A stretch of DNA of 64,000 bases from Pelagibacteraceae bacterium AG-345-O09. GTDB lineage: Bacteria; Pseudomonadota; Alphaproteobacteria; Pelagibacterales; Pelagibacteraceae. The stretch spans positions 1-64,000 of the forward strand of contig QCBC01000002.1 of assembly GCA_003281725.1 (NCBI GenBank), read 5' to 3'. The notes below the pieces were generated by a model, which saw only the letters and a program-made list of their open reading frames with translations, searched no databases and had not been told where the DNA came from. Made by a program: the position numbers and the translations under genes. How positions within the stretch are numbered: position 1 is the stretch's first letter; each line of letters opens with the position of its first letter. This document shows, piece by piece, positions 8,453-18,740 of the stretch.

Positions 8453-9238
8453 ATGATTAAAAAAATACTAATAATTATTTTTACAACTTATGCGCTAACA
8501 GTAAATGTTATTGCTAGCGATGATGGAGAATTGACATTAAAAAAAAATGATCCAGAAACAATAAAAGATTGTTCTGAGAATTTTAACAGAGCAACTTTTA
8601 AATTTAACCAAGCATTAGATGGGGTAATTTTTCAACCTATAGCTTCAGTTTACAGAAAACTACCCTCACCTATAAAAACAGGAGCGAGTAATTCACTTTC
8701 GAATATTTCTCATCTTTTAACTATCCCAAATAATCTTATTCAGGGAGACTTAAAGCAAGCAGGAGTTAATACTGGAAGATTTTTAGTAAACACAACTGTT
8801 GGTGTTTTAGGACTGTTCGATGTGGCTCAGCATTTAGGATTAACAGGTTATGAAAAAGAAGATTACGGTCAATCTTTAGCCACTTTAGGTGTTGGCCCTG
8901 GATGCTATATCGTACTTCCAATTTTAGGACCTAGTACTGCAAGAGACACAGTGGGATCAACTTTAAACTTTTTTGGTGGTGACCCTTGGTACAACGTGAC
9001 TGTAAGAAATGATACTCAATATTTTAATGAGGCTAATTACTATTCCTCAAAAGGAGTTTCGGGAGTTGATTTCAGAGCAAAAAACTTTGATTCTATCGAG
9101 AATTTAGAGAAGAATTCTTTAGATTTTTACGCTTCTGTTAAAAGTTTGTATTTACAAGATAGACAGCAAAAAATTCTGAATACAAAAAAAATTATTGACA
9201 CTCAAGATGACAGCGATTGGGAAGAAATCAGTCAATAA
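8453..9238 (+). CDS. mlaA: MlaA family outer-membrane lipid asymmetry protein
   Basis: 261 residues. The MlaA (VacJ) core is clear: NRATFKFNQALD (about 44-55), LTIPNNLIQGD, VNTTVGVLGLFD and the DYGQSLATLGVGPGCYIVLP region. In the known Mla system MlaA sits in the outer membrane beside a porin and removes phospholipids from the outer leaflet, passing them to periplasmic MlaC. Residues 1-21 look like a cleavable signal peptide (cleavage near VIA-SDD), but no lipobox cysteine follows; the first Cys is residue 40. It therefore appears not to be a lipoprotein, unlike E. coli MlaA. mlaC follows after 12 bp. The MlaFED transporter genes are not in the window. Confidence 0.92.
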   Translation: MIKKILIIIFTTYALTVNVIASDDGELTLKKNDPETIKDCSENFNRATFKFNQALDGVIFQPIASVYRKLPSPIKTGASNSLSNISHLLTIPNNLIQGDLKQAGVNTGRFLVNTTVGVLGLFDVAQHLGLTGYEKEDYGQSLATLGVGPGCYIVLPILGPSTARDTVGSTLNFFGGDPWYNVTVRNDTQYFNEANYYSSKGVSGVDFRAKNFDSIENLEKNSLDFYASVKSLYLQDRQQKILNTKKIIDTQDDSDWEEISQ

Positions 9239-9250
9239 TTAAAAAAAACT

Positions 9251-9841
9251 ATGAAAATTAAAAAAATTGTTGTCGTAGTTTTTTTATATCTTTCTAATTA
9301 TAATTATTCATATTCTATAGAGCCTGAGATATTTGTACAATCAACTGTAAATAGAGCCTCGAAAATATTATCTGAAAATATTTCAAAAGAAAAAAAAATG
9401 GATGAATTAAAATTAATTGCTAAAGAAACTGTAGATATAAAAGGTATAGGATTTTATACTCTTGGTTCGGTTAGAAAGACCCTTAATGATGACCAAAAGA
9501 GAGAATATGCAATCTTATTTGAAGAATATTTTCTTAAGAGTTTTTCAAGTAGATTGGCAGAATATACAAATCCTGAAATTGATGTCCAATCCAAAGAAAT
9601 ATTGAGTGAAAATTATACGATTGTTAATAGTCTTTTAAAGGGGACAGCAGAAAGACCAGAGGTAAAAATTGATTGGAGAATTTATACGAAAGACTCTGAT
9701 AATCCTTTAATTAGAGATTTAATTATTGAAGGTTTGAGTTTAGCAAGGACTCAAAAAGAGGAGTTTTCTTCAATATTAAACTCAAATGATAATGATATAA
9801 ATGCTCTCTTTAGAATTTTAGAAGAGTTTTCTAAAAATTAA
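9251..9841 (+). CDS. mlaC: MlaC-like periplasmic phospholipid-binding protein
   Basis: 196 residues with an N-terminal hydrophobic signal sequence (about residues 4-20) and the MlaC/Ttg2D fold pattern, including KETVDIKGIGFYTLGSVRK and the GLSLARTQKEEFSSIL segment near the C-terminus, the usual closing motif of the family. MlaC ferries phospholipids across the periplasm between MlaA and the inner-membrane Mla transporter. Adjacency to mlaA (12 bp, same strand) supports the call. It ends 12 bp before a tRNA gene on the other strand. Confidence 0.9.
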   Translation: MKIKKIVVVVFLYLSNYNYSYSIEPEIFVQSTVNRASKILSENISKEKKMDELKLIAKETVDIKGIGFYTLGSVRKTLNDDQKREYAILFEEYFLKSFSSRLAEYTNPEIDVQSKEILSENYTIVNSLLKGTAERPEVKIDWRIYTKDSDNPLIRDLIIEGLSLARTQKEEFSSILNSNDNDINALFRILEEFSKN

Positions 9842-9852
9842 ATTAAAATATT

Positions 9853-9929
9853 TGGTGGGCCCGCCAGGACTCGAACCTGGGACCAATACATTATGAGTGT
9901 ACTGCTCTAACCAACTGAGCTACAGGCCC
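9853..9929 (-). tRNA. tRNA with CAT anticodon, probably tRNA-Ile2 (lysidine-modified)
   Basis: The 77-nt cloverleaf includes an encoded CCA. Acceptor GGGCCTG pairs with CGGGCCC (one G-T), the anticodon loop is CTCATAA, the T-arm is CCAGG-TTCGAGT-CCTGG and the variable loop has 5 nt. The anticodon CAT is shared by elongator Met and by Ile2, whose C34 is converted to lysidine by TilS. From memory of alphaproteobacterial tRNAs, the GGGCCTGTAGCTC start resembles Ile(CAT) more than elongator Met, so Ile2 is favoured but not proven. Confidence 0.85.
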
Positions 9930-10000
9930 TTTTTTAAACATCTTAAAACTTTTTATAACTTTTAAAATTAAAATCCAGATATAAATTGTTTTTTTGTAAA

Positions 10001-10075
10001 TGGTGGGCCGTGTTGGTTACGCTCCAACTACCCCTGCAATGTCAATGCAGTACTCTACTATTGAGCTAACGGCCC
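10001..10075 (-). tRNA. tRNA-Val(GAC) with atypical D- and T-loops
   Basis: 75 nt including an encoded CCA. The acceptor GGGCCGT/ACGGCCC, anticodon stem CTGCA/TGCAG and T-stem GTTGG/CCAAC pair perfectly. The loop TTGACAT gives anticodon GAC (Val GUC/GUU). The T-loop is AGCGTAA instead of the usual TTCRANN, and the 7-nt D-loop AATAGTA lacks the GG pair, so the standard elbow contacts are altered. It lies between the Ile2-like tRNA and rpoD, all on the minus strand. Confidence 0.82.
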
Positions 10076-10089
10076 AAAGTTAATAAATT

Positions 10090-11916
10090 TTAACTTTCTA
10101 AGAAACTTTTTAATTGTTTTGATCTACTTGGATGCTTAAGTTTTCTAAGAGCTTTGGCTTCTATTTGTCGAATTCTTTCCCTTGTGACTGAAAACTGCAA
10201 CCCGACTTCTTCTAGTGTATGGTCTGTATTCATACCTACACCAAATCTCATTCTCAAAACTCTTTCTTCTCTTGGAGTCAAAGTTGATAAAATTTTAGTT
10301 GTTGCTTCACCTAAATTAGATTTAATTGCTTGTTCTAATGGAGCGAGTGCTTTTGTATCTTCAATAAAATCTCCCAAGCTACTATCTTCTTCATCACCAA
10401 CTGGCTTCTCAAGTGATACTGGCTCTTTAGAAATTTTTAATACTTTTCTAACTTTGTCTAAAGGCATTCTAAGTTTTTTAGCTAATTCTTCTGGTGTAGC
10501 TTCTCTACCAAACTCACTTAAAATCAATCTTTGAGTTCTAACAATTTTATTAATGGTCTCGATCATATGAACTGGGATTCTAATTGTTCGTGCTTGATCT
10601 GCAATTGATCTGGTAATAGCTTGTCTTATCCACCAAGTTGCATAAGTAGAAAATTTGTAACCTCTTCTATACTCAAATTTATCTACTGCTTTCATTAGTC
10701 CAATATTTCCTTCTTGAATTAAGTCTAAAAACTGTAAACCTCTATTTGTATATTTTTTAGCAATAGAAATTACCAATCTCAAATTTGCTTCAACCATTTC
10801 TTTTTTCGCAATTCTAGACTCTTTTTCTCCTTTTTGAACTCTACTGACTAACTTTTTAAAGTCAGTTACTGACATTCCTATTTTGTGACTAAATTCAATT
10901 AATCTTTCTCTAATTTCTTTAAATTGATCTTTATTTTTAGAAAAAAATTGTTTCCAGACAGGATTGGTGTCTAAGAATTTTTTTAAGTTTGGATTAATTT
11001 CATTGCCTATATAAAACTTTATAAATTCATTTCTTGGAATTTTATGATCAATAGCTAATCTTAAAAGATTCCCTTCTAATGAAATGATTTTTTTATTTTC
11101 TAAATAATGCTTTTGCACTAATTCCTCTAAAACAGATGGAGATAATTGAAGAGACTTAATATTTTCTAATATTTCTTGTACAATTTTTTCGTAACTTTTT
11201 TCTTTTGCAGGTGAGAAACTTTTTGAAGTTAATATGCAGTCTAGTTTTTCTTTTTGATATTTTATAAGTTTATTATAATCTTTCGTAAGTAAATTGACCG
11301 TTTTTAAAACTTTAGGTTTGATCTCTGTTTCCATAGCGGCAAGAGTAGGATTGAATTCTTCATCAGTGTCTTCTCCTGAGCTATCCTCACTATCAGTTTC
11401 ACCGGCATTTTTTTGTTTTGCACTCGGACCTGTTGACTCGTCCTCCATATAATTAGTGTCAATATCAATGATTTCCCTGACTAAAATTTCATCTTTCTGT
11501 AATTTTTCATTCCAATCTGAAAATTGTTGTGCTGTAATTGGACTTTGTGAAAGTGCAATCAACATTACATCTTTTCCAGCTTCTATTCTTTTTGCTATTG
11601 CTATTTCTCCCTCTCTAGATAACAATTCAACACCACCCATCTCTCTCAGATACATTCTTATGGGATCATCACTTTTCTCCATTGTCTTGCCTTCTTCTTT
11701 AGAAGAGCCCTCTTTTTTTCTTAAAACTTTGAAGTCTGATTTTTTTTCTACAAGAGAAATTTTTTCGTCTAATATATGAATAAAAGCTTGAGATAAATTA
11801 TCATCAGAAAGATTTCTTTTTCCTAGAGATTTACTCAGTTCTTCATAGGTAATAAACCCTCTGTGAGTCCCTCGGCCCATTAATCTAGCAAATGATTTAG
11901 TAATTATTCTTTCCAC
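10090..11916 (-). CDS. rpoD: Primary RNA polymerase sigma factor RpoD (sigma70)
   Basis: 608 residues with the full sigma70 layout: an N-terminal region 1.1-like segment, region 1.2 ([11 protein letters not shown] near residue 85), a long acidic non-conserved insertion, region 2 with [25 protein letters not shown] and [12 protein letters not shown], region 3, and region 4 with the TLEEVG...[17 protein letters not shown] helix-turn-helix near the C-terminus. It directs core polymerase to housekeeping promoters and would be the main sigma in a streamlined genome. It lies 67 bp downstream of dnaG on the same strand, the common dnaG-rpoD order, with tRNA-Val 14 bp after it. Confidence 0.98.
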   Translation of the reverse strand: MERIITKSFARLMGRGTHRGFITYEELSKSLGKRNLSDDNLSQAFIHILDEKISLVEKKSDFKVLRKKEGSSKEEGKTMEKSDDPIRMYLREMGGVELLSREGEIAIAKRIEAGKDVMLIALSQSPITAQQFSDWNEKLQKDEILVREIIDIDTNYMEDESTGPSAKQKNAGETDSEDSSGEDTDEEFNPTLAAMETEIKPKVLKTVNLLTKDYNKLIKYQKEKLDCILTSKSFSPAKEKSYEKIVQEILENIKSLQLSPSVLEELVQKHYLENKKIISLEGNLLRLAIDHKIPRNEFIKFYIGNEINPNLKKFLDTNPVWKQFFSKNKDQFKEIRERLIEFSHKIGMSVTDFKKLVSRVQKGEKESRIAKKEMVEANLRLVISIAKKYTNRGLQFLDLIQEGNIGLMKAVDKFEYRRGYKFSTYATWWIRQAITRSIADQARTIRIPVHMIETINKIVRTQRLILSEFGREATPEELAKKLRMPLDKVRKVLKISKEPVSLEKPVGDEEDSSLGDFIEDTKALAPLEQAIKSNLGEATTKILSTLTPREERVLRMRFGVGMNTDHTLEEVGLQFSVTRERIRQIEAKALRKLKHPSRSKQLKSFLES

Positions 11917-11983
11917 AACAAATAAATTTGAAGAGTCTTATATAATGTCAAATCTATAAAAATCCATTGTTTATTTGGAACGA

Positions 11984-13759
11984 TTAGTTGATATTTTGCT
12001 TTTTTTTCAACTCTTTTAGCTCATTAAATGTCGCTTCACTCAAATCTTTAGAAAACTTCGATTCTAATTCTTGAATTCTATATTCTAAATCATAATTATT
12101 AAGGTCTCGTTTAATATCCTCCAATATTTCAATAACAGCATTTTCATTTTCTAGTTTACTTTTCAAAATATGTTTAATTGGAGCAAATTTATTTATTTTA
12201 TCAATTAGTTGTAAGTCAATATCTAAATCACTTAATGAAGTTTGTTGTTCGGATCTTAATTTTGAAATAATCTTTTGAAAAATTTGTTTATTTATTAAAG
12301 TAAATAACTTTATATTTTCAATCAAATGAATGTTTTCTTTAATCAAATTTAAATTTGTCATAACTAGATAAATCAATGAAAATTCTTTTAATTCAACCCC
12401 AGTTAAAGATTGACTTTCAATAAAATATTTTTTTGTCGAGTCTAATGATCTAGTTTTTTTTACATAAAAAATTTTTTTATTTTGACTTGTGTGTGGTGCG
12501 AGTTCAGAAATCTTGTCTAAGAAATACTCTAAAACATATTTTTTTATATAACCATCTTTAATAGTATTTGCTATAGCTCTTAATCTCTTATCAAAAATTG
12601 CCATAGAAGATGGATTATTTTCAGTATGCTTTTTGTAATGGCTAAAGATGAATTGATGTATTGGGATTTTGCTTTGTTTAGTAAAATCAATAAAATAATT
12701 TTTACCATTTTTATTAACGAAACTATCAGGGTCTTCTTTGTCTGGTAAAAATAAAAATGAAATTTGTTTTTCAGGTTTTAAATCTTTAATAGAATTTTCT
12801 GCTGCTCTTAAAGCTGCTTTATAGCCGCTCTCATCACCATCGAAACAAATAATTATATCATCAAAAAACTGATTTAAAGTTAAGATCTGATTGTCTGTTA
12901 AAGAAGTGCCAAGATTAGCTACTGCATTTTCAATACCATTTTTGCTTAAGCCTATAACATCCATATAACCCTCAACTAAATAAATGTTACTTAATTTATT
13001 AGATAACTTTCTTGCTAAATCTAAATTATACAAATTTGAACCCTTCTTAAAAAACATAGTTTCAGGAGAATTAATATATTTTGCTAAATAATCTAATTGC
13101 TCAATAATTCTTCCCCCTAACGCGATGGGTTGACCTGAAATATTGTTAATTGGAAAAATTAATCTTCCCCTAAATTTTTCAATAAATACTTTCTTTTTTT
13201 CATCTAAGTAAAACAAACCACTATCAATTAGTGTTTGTTCGCTAAATTGATCCTTTAATTTATCAAAAAAATTTGGATTTTTTTCTATATAGCCAATTTT
13301 AAATTTCTTAACTTCCTCTTTACCTAAAGATCTATTTTTTAAATAATCTCTTGCATTAGAACAAGCATTATTTTTTAATAACTCGTTGTGATAATAATTA
13401 ACATACTGACTGTATATAGATAAGTATTCCTTCCAATTTTTTTCTCTTTCCTCATCTTGTTTAGAAAACATGTAGGGCTGCATCCCTGCAAGTTGAGCCA
13501 AATGTTTTACCGCTTCACCAAATTTAAGGTTTTGAGTCTTCATTACAAAATCAAAAATATTTCCATGTTCAGATGTTGCAAAACAATGATAAAATTCTTT
13601 TTCATCATTAACAGTAAATGAGGGTGTTTTTTCATTTTTAAATGGAGATAAGCCTAAATACTCTTTACCTCTTTTTTTTAAAACAACTGATTTTGAAACA
13701 ACAGTAGAAACTTTTAATCTTGTTTTAATTTCATCAAGATATTCTTTAGGATATTTCAT
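11984..13759 (-). CDS. dnaG: DNA primase DnaG with degenerate zinc-finger
   Basis: 591 residues. The N-terminal zinc-binding domain fold is present (EYLGLSPFKNEKTPSF...EFYHCF), but of the four CHC2 zinc ligands only the Cys of YHCF remains; the others are Ser, Lys and Thr/Ser. The TOPRIM catalytic core follows with YLVEGYMDVIGL and IIICFDGDESGYKAA (about residues 260-315), whose acidic residues bind metal. The C-terminal third is the diverged helicase-interacting domain. DnaG makes RNA primers at the replication fork. Loss of zinc ligands is, as I recall, common in alphaproteobacterial primases. It overlaps yqeY by 4 bp. Confidence 0.95.
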   Translation of the reverse strand: MKYPKEYLDEIKTRLKVSTVVSKSVVLKKRGKEYLGLSPFKNEKTPSFTVNDEKEFYHCFATSEHGNIFDFVMKTQNLKFGEAVKHLAQLAGMQPYMFSKQDEEREKNWKEYLSIYSQYVNYYHNELLKNNACSNARDYLKNRSLGKEEVKKFKIGYIEKNPNFFDKLKDQFSEQTLIDSGLFYLDEKKKVFIEKFRGRLIFPINNISGQPIALGGRIIEQLDYLAKYINSPETMFFKKGSNLYNLDLARKLSNKLSNIYLVEGYMDVIGLSKNGIENAVANLGTSLTDNQILTLNQFFDDIIICFDGDESGYKAALRAAENSIKDLKPEKQISFLFLPDKEDPDSFVNKNGKNYFIDFTKQSKIPIHQFIFSHYKKHTENNPSSMAIFDKRLRAIANTIKDGYIKKYVLEYFLDKISELAPHTSQNKKIFYVKKTRSLDSTKKYFIESQSLTGVELKEFSLIYLVMTNLNLIKENIHLIENIKLFTLINKQIFQKIISKLRSEQQTSLSDLDIDLQLIDKINKFAPIKHILKSKLENENAVIEILEDIKRDLNNYDLEYRIQELESKFSKDLSEATFNELKELKKKQNIN

Positions 13760-14220
13760 GAATTATTTAATAATTCTTTAATAAGAGGACCAGCTTTAGA
13801 AAAGTCAATTTCATCAGAATGCAATTTTTTTAGTTCCCCCATTACTTTTCCCATATCTTTTACAGAACTTGCTCCAAGCTTGGCGATTGTGTCAGTGCAT
13901 ATTTTTTTGGTTTCTTCTTCACTAAATTGTTTGGGTAAAAATCCTGTCAGAATATCATACTCACTTTGCTCAACCTCTAAAAGATCTTTTCTGTTATTTT
14001 TTTTATAAATATCAATCGATTCGGCTCTTTGTTTAACCATTTTTTTTAGAAGCTTTTTAATGTCCTCATCATCTGTTTCTTTTTTATTTGGACCTGATCT
14101 GTTTGTAATGTCTAGATCCTTTATAGAGGACAAAATTAACCTATAAGTTGATATTTTAGTTTTATCTTTAGCTTTCAAGGCATTTTTGTATTCAGTTTCA
14201 ATTGTATCTTTTAAGGGCAT
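13756..14220 (-). CDS. yqeY: GatB/YqeY domain protein
   Basis: 154 residues covering a YqeY domain: an N-terminal helical part (TYRLILSSIKDLDI, about 25-38) and a C-terminal part with LTGFLPKQFSEEE, MGKVMGELKK and GPLIKELL, as in the GatB C-terminal tail. Related domains bind tRNA in the GatCAB amidotransferase. The function of the stand-alone protein is not established, though an RNA-binding role is often proposed. It is first in a yqeY-dnaG-rpoD run, overlaps dnaG by 4 bp and is divergent from carA. Confidence 0.9.
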   Translation of the reverse strand: MPLKDTIETEYKNALKAKDKTKISTYRLILSSIKDLDITNRSGPNKKETDDEDIKKLLKKMVKQRAESIDIYKKNNRKDLLEVEQSEYDILTGFLPKQFSEEETKKICTDTIAKLGASSVKDMGKVMGELKKLHSDEIDFSKAGPLIKELLNNS

Positions 14221-14294
14221 ATTTTTAATTTACTGCAAAGAAAAAAATCTTCAAAAGAAAAATTGTTTTTTTACAATTTTATAATACATCTCTG

Positions 14295-14323
14295 TTGCGA
14301 TAATAAATCAATTATTGTATTAA
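14295..14323 (+). promoter_or_regulatory. Possible carAB promoter
   Basis: TTGCGA (14295-14300) and TATTAA (14318-14323) with a 17-bp spacer lie in the 124-bp yqeY-carA gap, placing a start about 15 nt before the carA start codon. A second -10-like TATAAT (14280-14285) has no good -35. No riboswitch-like structure or PyrR-type site was recognised here. Confidence 0.3.
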
Positions 14324-14344
14324 CCTTTAACTTATGAGTTGTAA

Positions 14345-15538
14345 TTGATCAAAAAAGTAAAAAAAACTCACTCAAAAAATTCTCAAATTAATACAGGTAT
14401 TTTAGTTCTTGAAAATAAGAGAGTTTTTAAGGGTGTTGGGATAGGTTACCAAGGAGAAGCAACTGGAGAAGTTTGTTTTAATACCTCATTAACGGGATAC
14501 CAAGAAATAATATCAGACCCATCCTATGCGGGACAAATCATAAACTTTACATTTCCACATATTGGTAATGTTGGAACCAACAAAGAAGATTTTGAGTCTG
14601 ATAAAATTTGGACTAAAGGGGTAATTTTTAATTCAGAAATAACTTCACCATCAAATTATAGATCTTTTCAACATTTAGATGCTTGGCTAAAAAAAAATAA
14701 AATAGTTGGAATTACAGGACTAGATACTAGAAGTTTAACTAGTTTTATCAGAGACAAAGGTGCTCCAAAGGGGACTATTGCTTACTCAAAAAAAGGTAAA
14801 TTTAATATTAGTAAGCTTTCTAACTTAACAATAAAGTGGAGTGGATTAAAAAATTTAGATCTTGCAGAAACTGTAACCACACCAAAGAATTATATTTGGA
14901 AAGGACTAAAAACCTGGAAAAAAGAAATAGGTTATAAAAAAAATACTAAAAATTCTTTTCATGTAGTGGCCATAGATTATGGAATCAAGAAAAATATTCT
15001 AAGGTATTTTTCTGACTTTAAATGCAAAGTCACTGTAGTTTCATGTAAGACATCTGCTAAAAATATTTTGTCTCTTAAACCTAATGGTATATTTTTATCA
15101 AATGGGCCTGGAGATCCAGCTGCAACTGGAAAATATGCAATTAAAATAATTAAAAGTCTAATTGAAAAAAAATTACCTTTATTTGGTATTTGTCTTGGTC
15201 ATCAAATACTTGCACTAGCATTAGGTGGCAAAACAAAGAAAATGAAGTTGGGGCACAGAGGTGCAAACCACCCCGTTAAAAATTTAATTAATGATAATGT
15301 AGAAATTACTAGTCAGAATCATGGTTTTGAAGTTGTCAAAGAAAATTTACCAAAAAATATTGAGGTCACTCATAAATCTTTATTCGATAATAGTATTGAG
15401 GGCATTAAATTAAAAAATAAACCAGTGTTTTCTGTTCAGTACCATCCAGAGTCAAACCCTGGACCACAAGACAGCGTGTATTTATTTCAAGAATTTATTA
15501 ACAACATGAAAAAAAATGCCAAAAAGAAAAGATATTAA
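14345..15538 (+). CDS. carA: Carbamoyl-phosphate synthase small (glutaminase) subunit
   Basis: 397 residues. The N-terminal CarA domain includes [15 protein letters not shown] and DPSYAGQI. The C-terminal class I glutamine amidotransferase domain has the nucleophile in FGICLGHQ and the His-Glu pair in YHPESNPGP. It releases ammonia from glutamine for CarB in arginine and pyrimidine synthesis. The start must be the TTG at 14345: there is an in-frame stop just upstream and no ATG before the conserved [13 protein letters not shown] segment. carB starts 23 bp inside its 3' end, implying translational coupling. Confidence 0.97.
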   Translation: MIKKVKKTHSKNSQINTGILVLENKRVFKGVGIGYQGEATGEVCFNTSLTGYQEIISDPSYAGQIINFTFPHIGNVGTNKEDFESDKIWTKGVIFNSEITSPSNYRSFQHLDAWLKKNKIVGITGLDTRSLTSFIRDKGAPKGTIAYSKKGKFNISKLSNLTIKWSGLKNLDLAETVTTPKNYIWKGLKTWKKEIGYKKNTKNSFHVVAIDYGIKKNILRYFSDFKCKVTVVSCKTSAKNILSLKPNGIFLSNGPGDPAATGKYAIKIIKSLIEKKLPLFGICLGHQILALALGGKTKKMKLGHRGANHPVKNLINDNVEITSQNHGFEVVKENLPKNIEVTHKSLFDNSIEGIKLKNKPVFSVQYHPESNPGPQDSVYLFQEFINNMKKNAKKKRY

Positions 15539-18500
15539 AAAAATATTAGTTGTTGGTGCGGGGCCCATTATTATTGGTCAAGCATGTGAATTCGATTATT
15601 CAGGAACCCAAGCATGTAAAGCATTGAGAGATGAGGGATACAAGGTTGTGTTAATTAATTCAAATCCAGCAACAATTATGACTGATCCAGATGTCGCTGA
15701 TAAAACTTATATTGAGCCTATTACTTTAGAGGTTTTAGAAAAAATTCTTAAAAAAGAAAAACCAGATGCAATCTTACCCACCATGGGGGGTCAAACTGCT
15801 CTTAATCTAGCAATGGAAGCAGAAAAAAAAGGAATTTTAAAAAGATACAAAATAGAACTAATTGGAGCAAATTCTAAAGCTATTGCTAATGCAGAAGATA
15901 GAAAGAAGTTCAGAAAAAATATGATTGATATTGGTTTAGATTTACCTAAATCTGAAATTGTTAATAACATAAACCAATCTTCTAAAGTTTTAAAAAAAAT
16001 TGGATTACCTGCAATTATAAGGCCTGCATTTACACTAGGAGGTTTAGGCGGAGGAATAGCTAAGAATAAAAAGGACTACTTAAGAATTATCAAAACTGGT
16101 TTACACGAATCCCCTGTTAGCCAAGTTCTAGTAGAGGAATGTTTAGAGGGTTGGAAAGAGTTCGAAATGGAAGTTGTAAGAGATAAAAAAGACAACTGTA
16201 TAATCGTCTGCTCAATTGAAAATGTTGATCCAATGGGAATACATACCGGAGACTCTGTAACTGTTGCCCCAGCACTCACTTTAACCGATAAAGAATACCA
16301 GGTAATGAGAAATGCTTCTATCGCTTGCTTAAGAAAAATTGGTGTTGAAACAGGTGGTTCAAATGTTCAATTTGCCATAAATCCTAAAAATGGTCGTATG
16401 GTGGTGATTGAAATGAACCCAAGAGTATCTAGATCGTCAGCTCTTGCATCAAAAGCAACTGGATTTCCAATTGCAAAAGTTGCAGCTAAACTTGCTGTTG
16501 GTTATACTTTGGATGAATTAAAAAATGAAATTACTAAAGTAACTCCAGCATCATTCGAGCCAAGTATAGACTATGTGGTAACTAAAATTCCAAGATTTAC
16601 TTTTGAAAAATTTTCGACTTCCCCAGCAACTTTAGGTACATCAATGAAGTCTGTTGGAGAAGCAATGGCAATAGGTAGAAATTTCAAAGAGTCGCTTCAG
16701 AAAGCTTTGGTCTCTCTCGAAACTGGCTTTTCAGGATTAGATAGAATTTTCGAATTAGATAAAAAACAAATTGAAAAAAAACTCAAAGAAAATATTCCTA
16801 ATAAAATACTATTAGTTGCTGAAGCAGTTAGAAAGAAAATTAATTTAAAAAGAATATTTGCATTATCTAAAATTGATCCTTGGTTTTTAGAACAAATAAA
16901 AGAAATAATAGATAGTGAATTTAAAATAAAAAGCAAAGGGTTACCAAAAAATTTTAATGAATTAAATAGAATAAAATCCATCGGTTTTTCTGATAAAAAA
17001 TTAGCAGAATTAACAAATACTTCGGAAGATATAATAAGGCAAAAAAGAACTGCTCTTAAAATTTTACCTGTATTCAAGAAAGTTGATACCTGTGCGGCTG
17101 AATTTAAATCCTTTACACCCTATATGTACTCAACTTATCAAAGAAATTTTTCAATAAAGTCTGAGTGTGAAGCTGATCCATCAACTAAGAAGAAAATTAT
17201 AATATTGGGAGGAGGTCCAAATAGAATTGGACAAGGAATTGAATTTGATTATTGCTGTTGTCAGGCAAGTTTTTCTCTTAAAGATGCTGGTTTTGAAACT
17301 ATAATGATTAATTGTAATCCAGAAACAGTTTCGACTGATTATGATACCAGTGACAGATTATATTTTGAGCCCTTAAAAGAGGAATATGTCTTTAACATAA
17401 TCAAAAGAGAAAGGGAGAAAGGTAATTTAATTGGTATTATTGCACAATTCGGCGGTCAAACTCCAATTAAACTAGCAAAATTTTTAAATGAGAATAAACT
17501 TCCAATCTTAGGAACACAATATGCTTCAATAGACTTAGCTGAGGATAGAGATAGATTTAGAAATCTTCTTAACAGATTAAAATTAAAACAAGCAGAAAGT
17601 GGAATTGCAAAAACTTATAAACAAGCAATCCAAATAACAGAAAAGATTGGTTTGCCGTTGATGGTAAGACCTTCATATGTGTTAGGTGGAAGAGCTATGG
17701 AAATTGTTCATGAAAAAAGTCAACTTAAAAACTTTGTTCAAGAAGCATTTAAAGTTGCAGAAGATAACCCGATTTTAATAGACAAATTTATTGATCATGC
17801 AATGGAGGTAGATGTTGATGCAATATCTGATGGGACACAAGTACATGTTGCTGGTATTATGCAGCATATAGAAGAAGCTGGAATTCATTCAGGAGACTCG
17901 GCTTGCAGCTTACCTCCTATATCGATTAAACCTTTCTTAATTAAAGAAATTGAAAATCAAACTAAAAAATTAGCTTTAGCATTAAAGGTTAAAGGTTTCA
18001 TGAATATTCAGTTTGCTATCAAAAAAGATGAAATTTATGTTATCGAAGTAAACCCAAGAGCAAGTAGAACGGTACCATTTGTTTCAAAAGCAAAAGGTCT
18101 ACCTTTTGCAAAAATTGCTTCAAGAGTAATGGCTGGAGAAAAATTATCTAAGTTTAATTTAAAAGATAAATCTAATGGTATGTATGCTGTTAAAGAGGCA
18201 GTGTTTCCATTTAATAAATTTCCTAATAGTGATTTACTTTTAGGTCCCGAAATGAAATCAACTGGGGAAGTTATGGGATTTGACAAAAACTTTGGAATGG
18301 CATTTGCTAAAAGTCAAATAGCTTCAGCTAACTCTTTACCTAAGCAAGGTCTTGCTTTTATTTCCTTAAAAAATTCCCATAAAGATGAGGGAATTGGTTT
18401 GGCAAAAGAATTAATAAAACTAAAATTTTCTCTGTGTGGCACAAAGGGAACTGCAGAGTATATCAGAAAACATGGTATGAGATGTAAAATTATAAATAAG

Positions 18501-18740
18501 GTCAGTAGTGGCTCACCTCACATAGTTGATGTTTTAGACTCTAAGAAAATTGCATTGGTAATAAACACTGGAGGTGGAAATAGTGAACACAGATTAAAGG
18601 ATGCAATAGCTCTTAGAAGAGGAACACTTAAAAACAAAGTTCCATATTGTACTAATATGTCAACTGCGCTTGCATGTTTAGAGGCTATTAAATCTCTTAA
18701 AACTAAAAAATTAGAAGTCAATTCTCTACAGGATATTTAA
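15516..18740 (+). CDS. carB: Carbamoyl-phosphate synthase large subunit
   Basis: 1074 residues with the expected internal duplication: two ATP-grasp synthetase halves, the first beginning [19 protein letters not shown] and the second [17 protein letters not shown] near residue 565. A central oligomerisation region and a C-terminal MGS-like allosteric domain (about residue 940 onward) complete it. It makes carbamoyl phosphate from bicarbonate, two ATP and ammonia channelled from CarA. Its stop codon overlaps the stop of the convergent oxygenase gene within a TTAA, so there is no room for a separate terminator. Confidence 0.98.
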   Translation: MPKRKDIKKILVVGAGPIIIGQACEFDYSGTQACKALRDEGYKVVLINSNPATIMTDPDVADKTYIEPITLEVLEKILKKEKPDAILPTMGGQTALNLAMEAEKKGILKRYKIELIGANSKAIANAEDRKKFRKNMIDIGLDLPKSEIVNNINQSSKVLKKIGLPAIIRPAFTLGGLGGGIAKNKKDYLRIIKTGLHESPVSQVLVEECLEGWKEFEMEVVRDKKDNCIIVCSIENVDPMGIHTGDSVTVAPALTLTDKEYQVMRNASIACLRKIGVETGGSNVQFAINPKNGRMVVIEMNPRVSRSSALASKATGFPIAKVAAKLAVGYTLDELKNEITKVTPASFEPSIDYVVTKIPRFTFEKFSTSPATLGTSMKSVGEAMAIGRNFKESLQKALVSLETGFSGLDRIFELDKKQIEKKLKENIPNKILLVAEAVRKKINLKRIFALSKIDPWFLEQIKEIIDSEFKIKSKGLPKNFNELNRIKSIGFSDKKLAELTNTSEDIIRQKRTALKILPVFKKVDTCAAEFKSFTPYMYSTYQRNFSIKSECEADPSTKKKIIILGGGPNRIGQGIEFDYCCCQASFSLKDAGFETIMINCNPETVSTDYDTSDRLYFEPLKEEYVFNIIKREREKGNLIGIIAQFGGQTPIKLAKFLNENKLPILGTQYASIDLAEDRDRFRNLLNRLKLKQAESGIAKTYKQAIQITEKIGLPLMVRPSYVLGGRAMEIVHEKSQLKNFVQEAFKVAEDNPILIDKFIDHAMEVDVDAISDGTQVHVAGIMQHIEEAGIHSGDSACSLPPISIKPFLIKEIENQTKKLALALKVKGFMNIQFAIKKDEIYVIEVNPRASRTVPFVSKAKGLPFAKIASRVMAGEKLSKFNLKDKSNGMYAVKEAVFPFNKFPNSDLLLGPEMKSTGEVMGFDKNFGMAFAKSQIASANSLPKQGLAFISLKNSHKDEGIGLAKELIKLKFSLCGTKGTAEYIRKHGMRCKIINKVSSGSPHIVDVLDSKKIALVINTGGGNSEHRLKDAIALRRGTLKNKVPYCTNMSTALACLEAIKSLKTKKLEVNSLQDI

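Noticed and set aside
14221..14344. yqeY-carA gap as a riboswitch or pyrimidine attenuator
   Set aside because: No stable hairpins, leader peptide or T-run were visible; it holds only weak promoter-like sequences.
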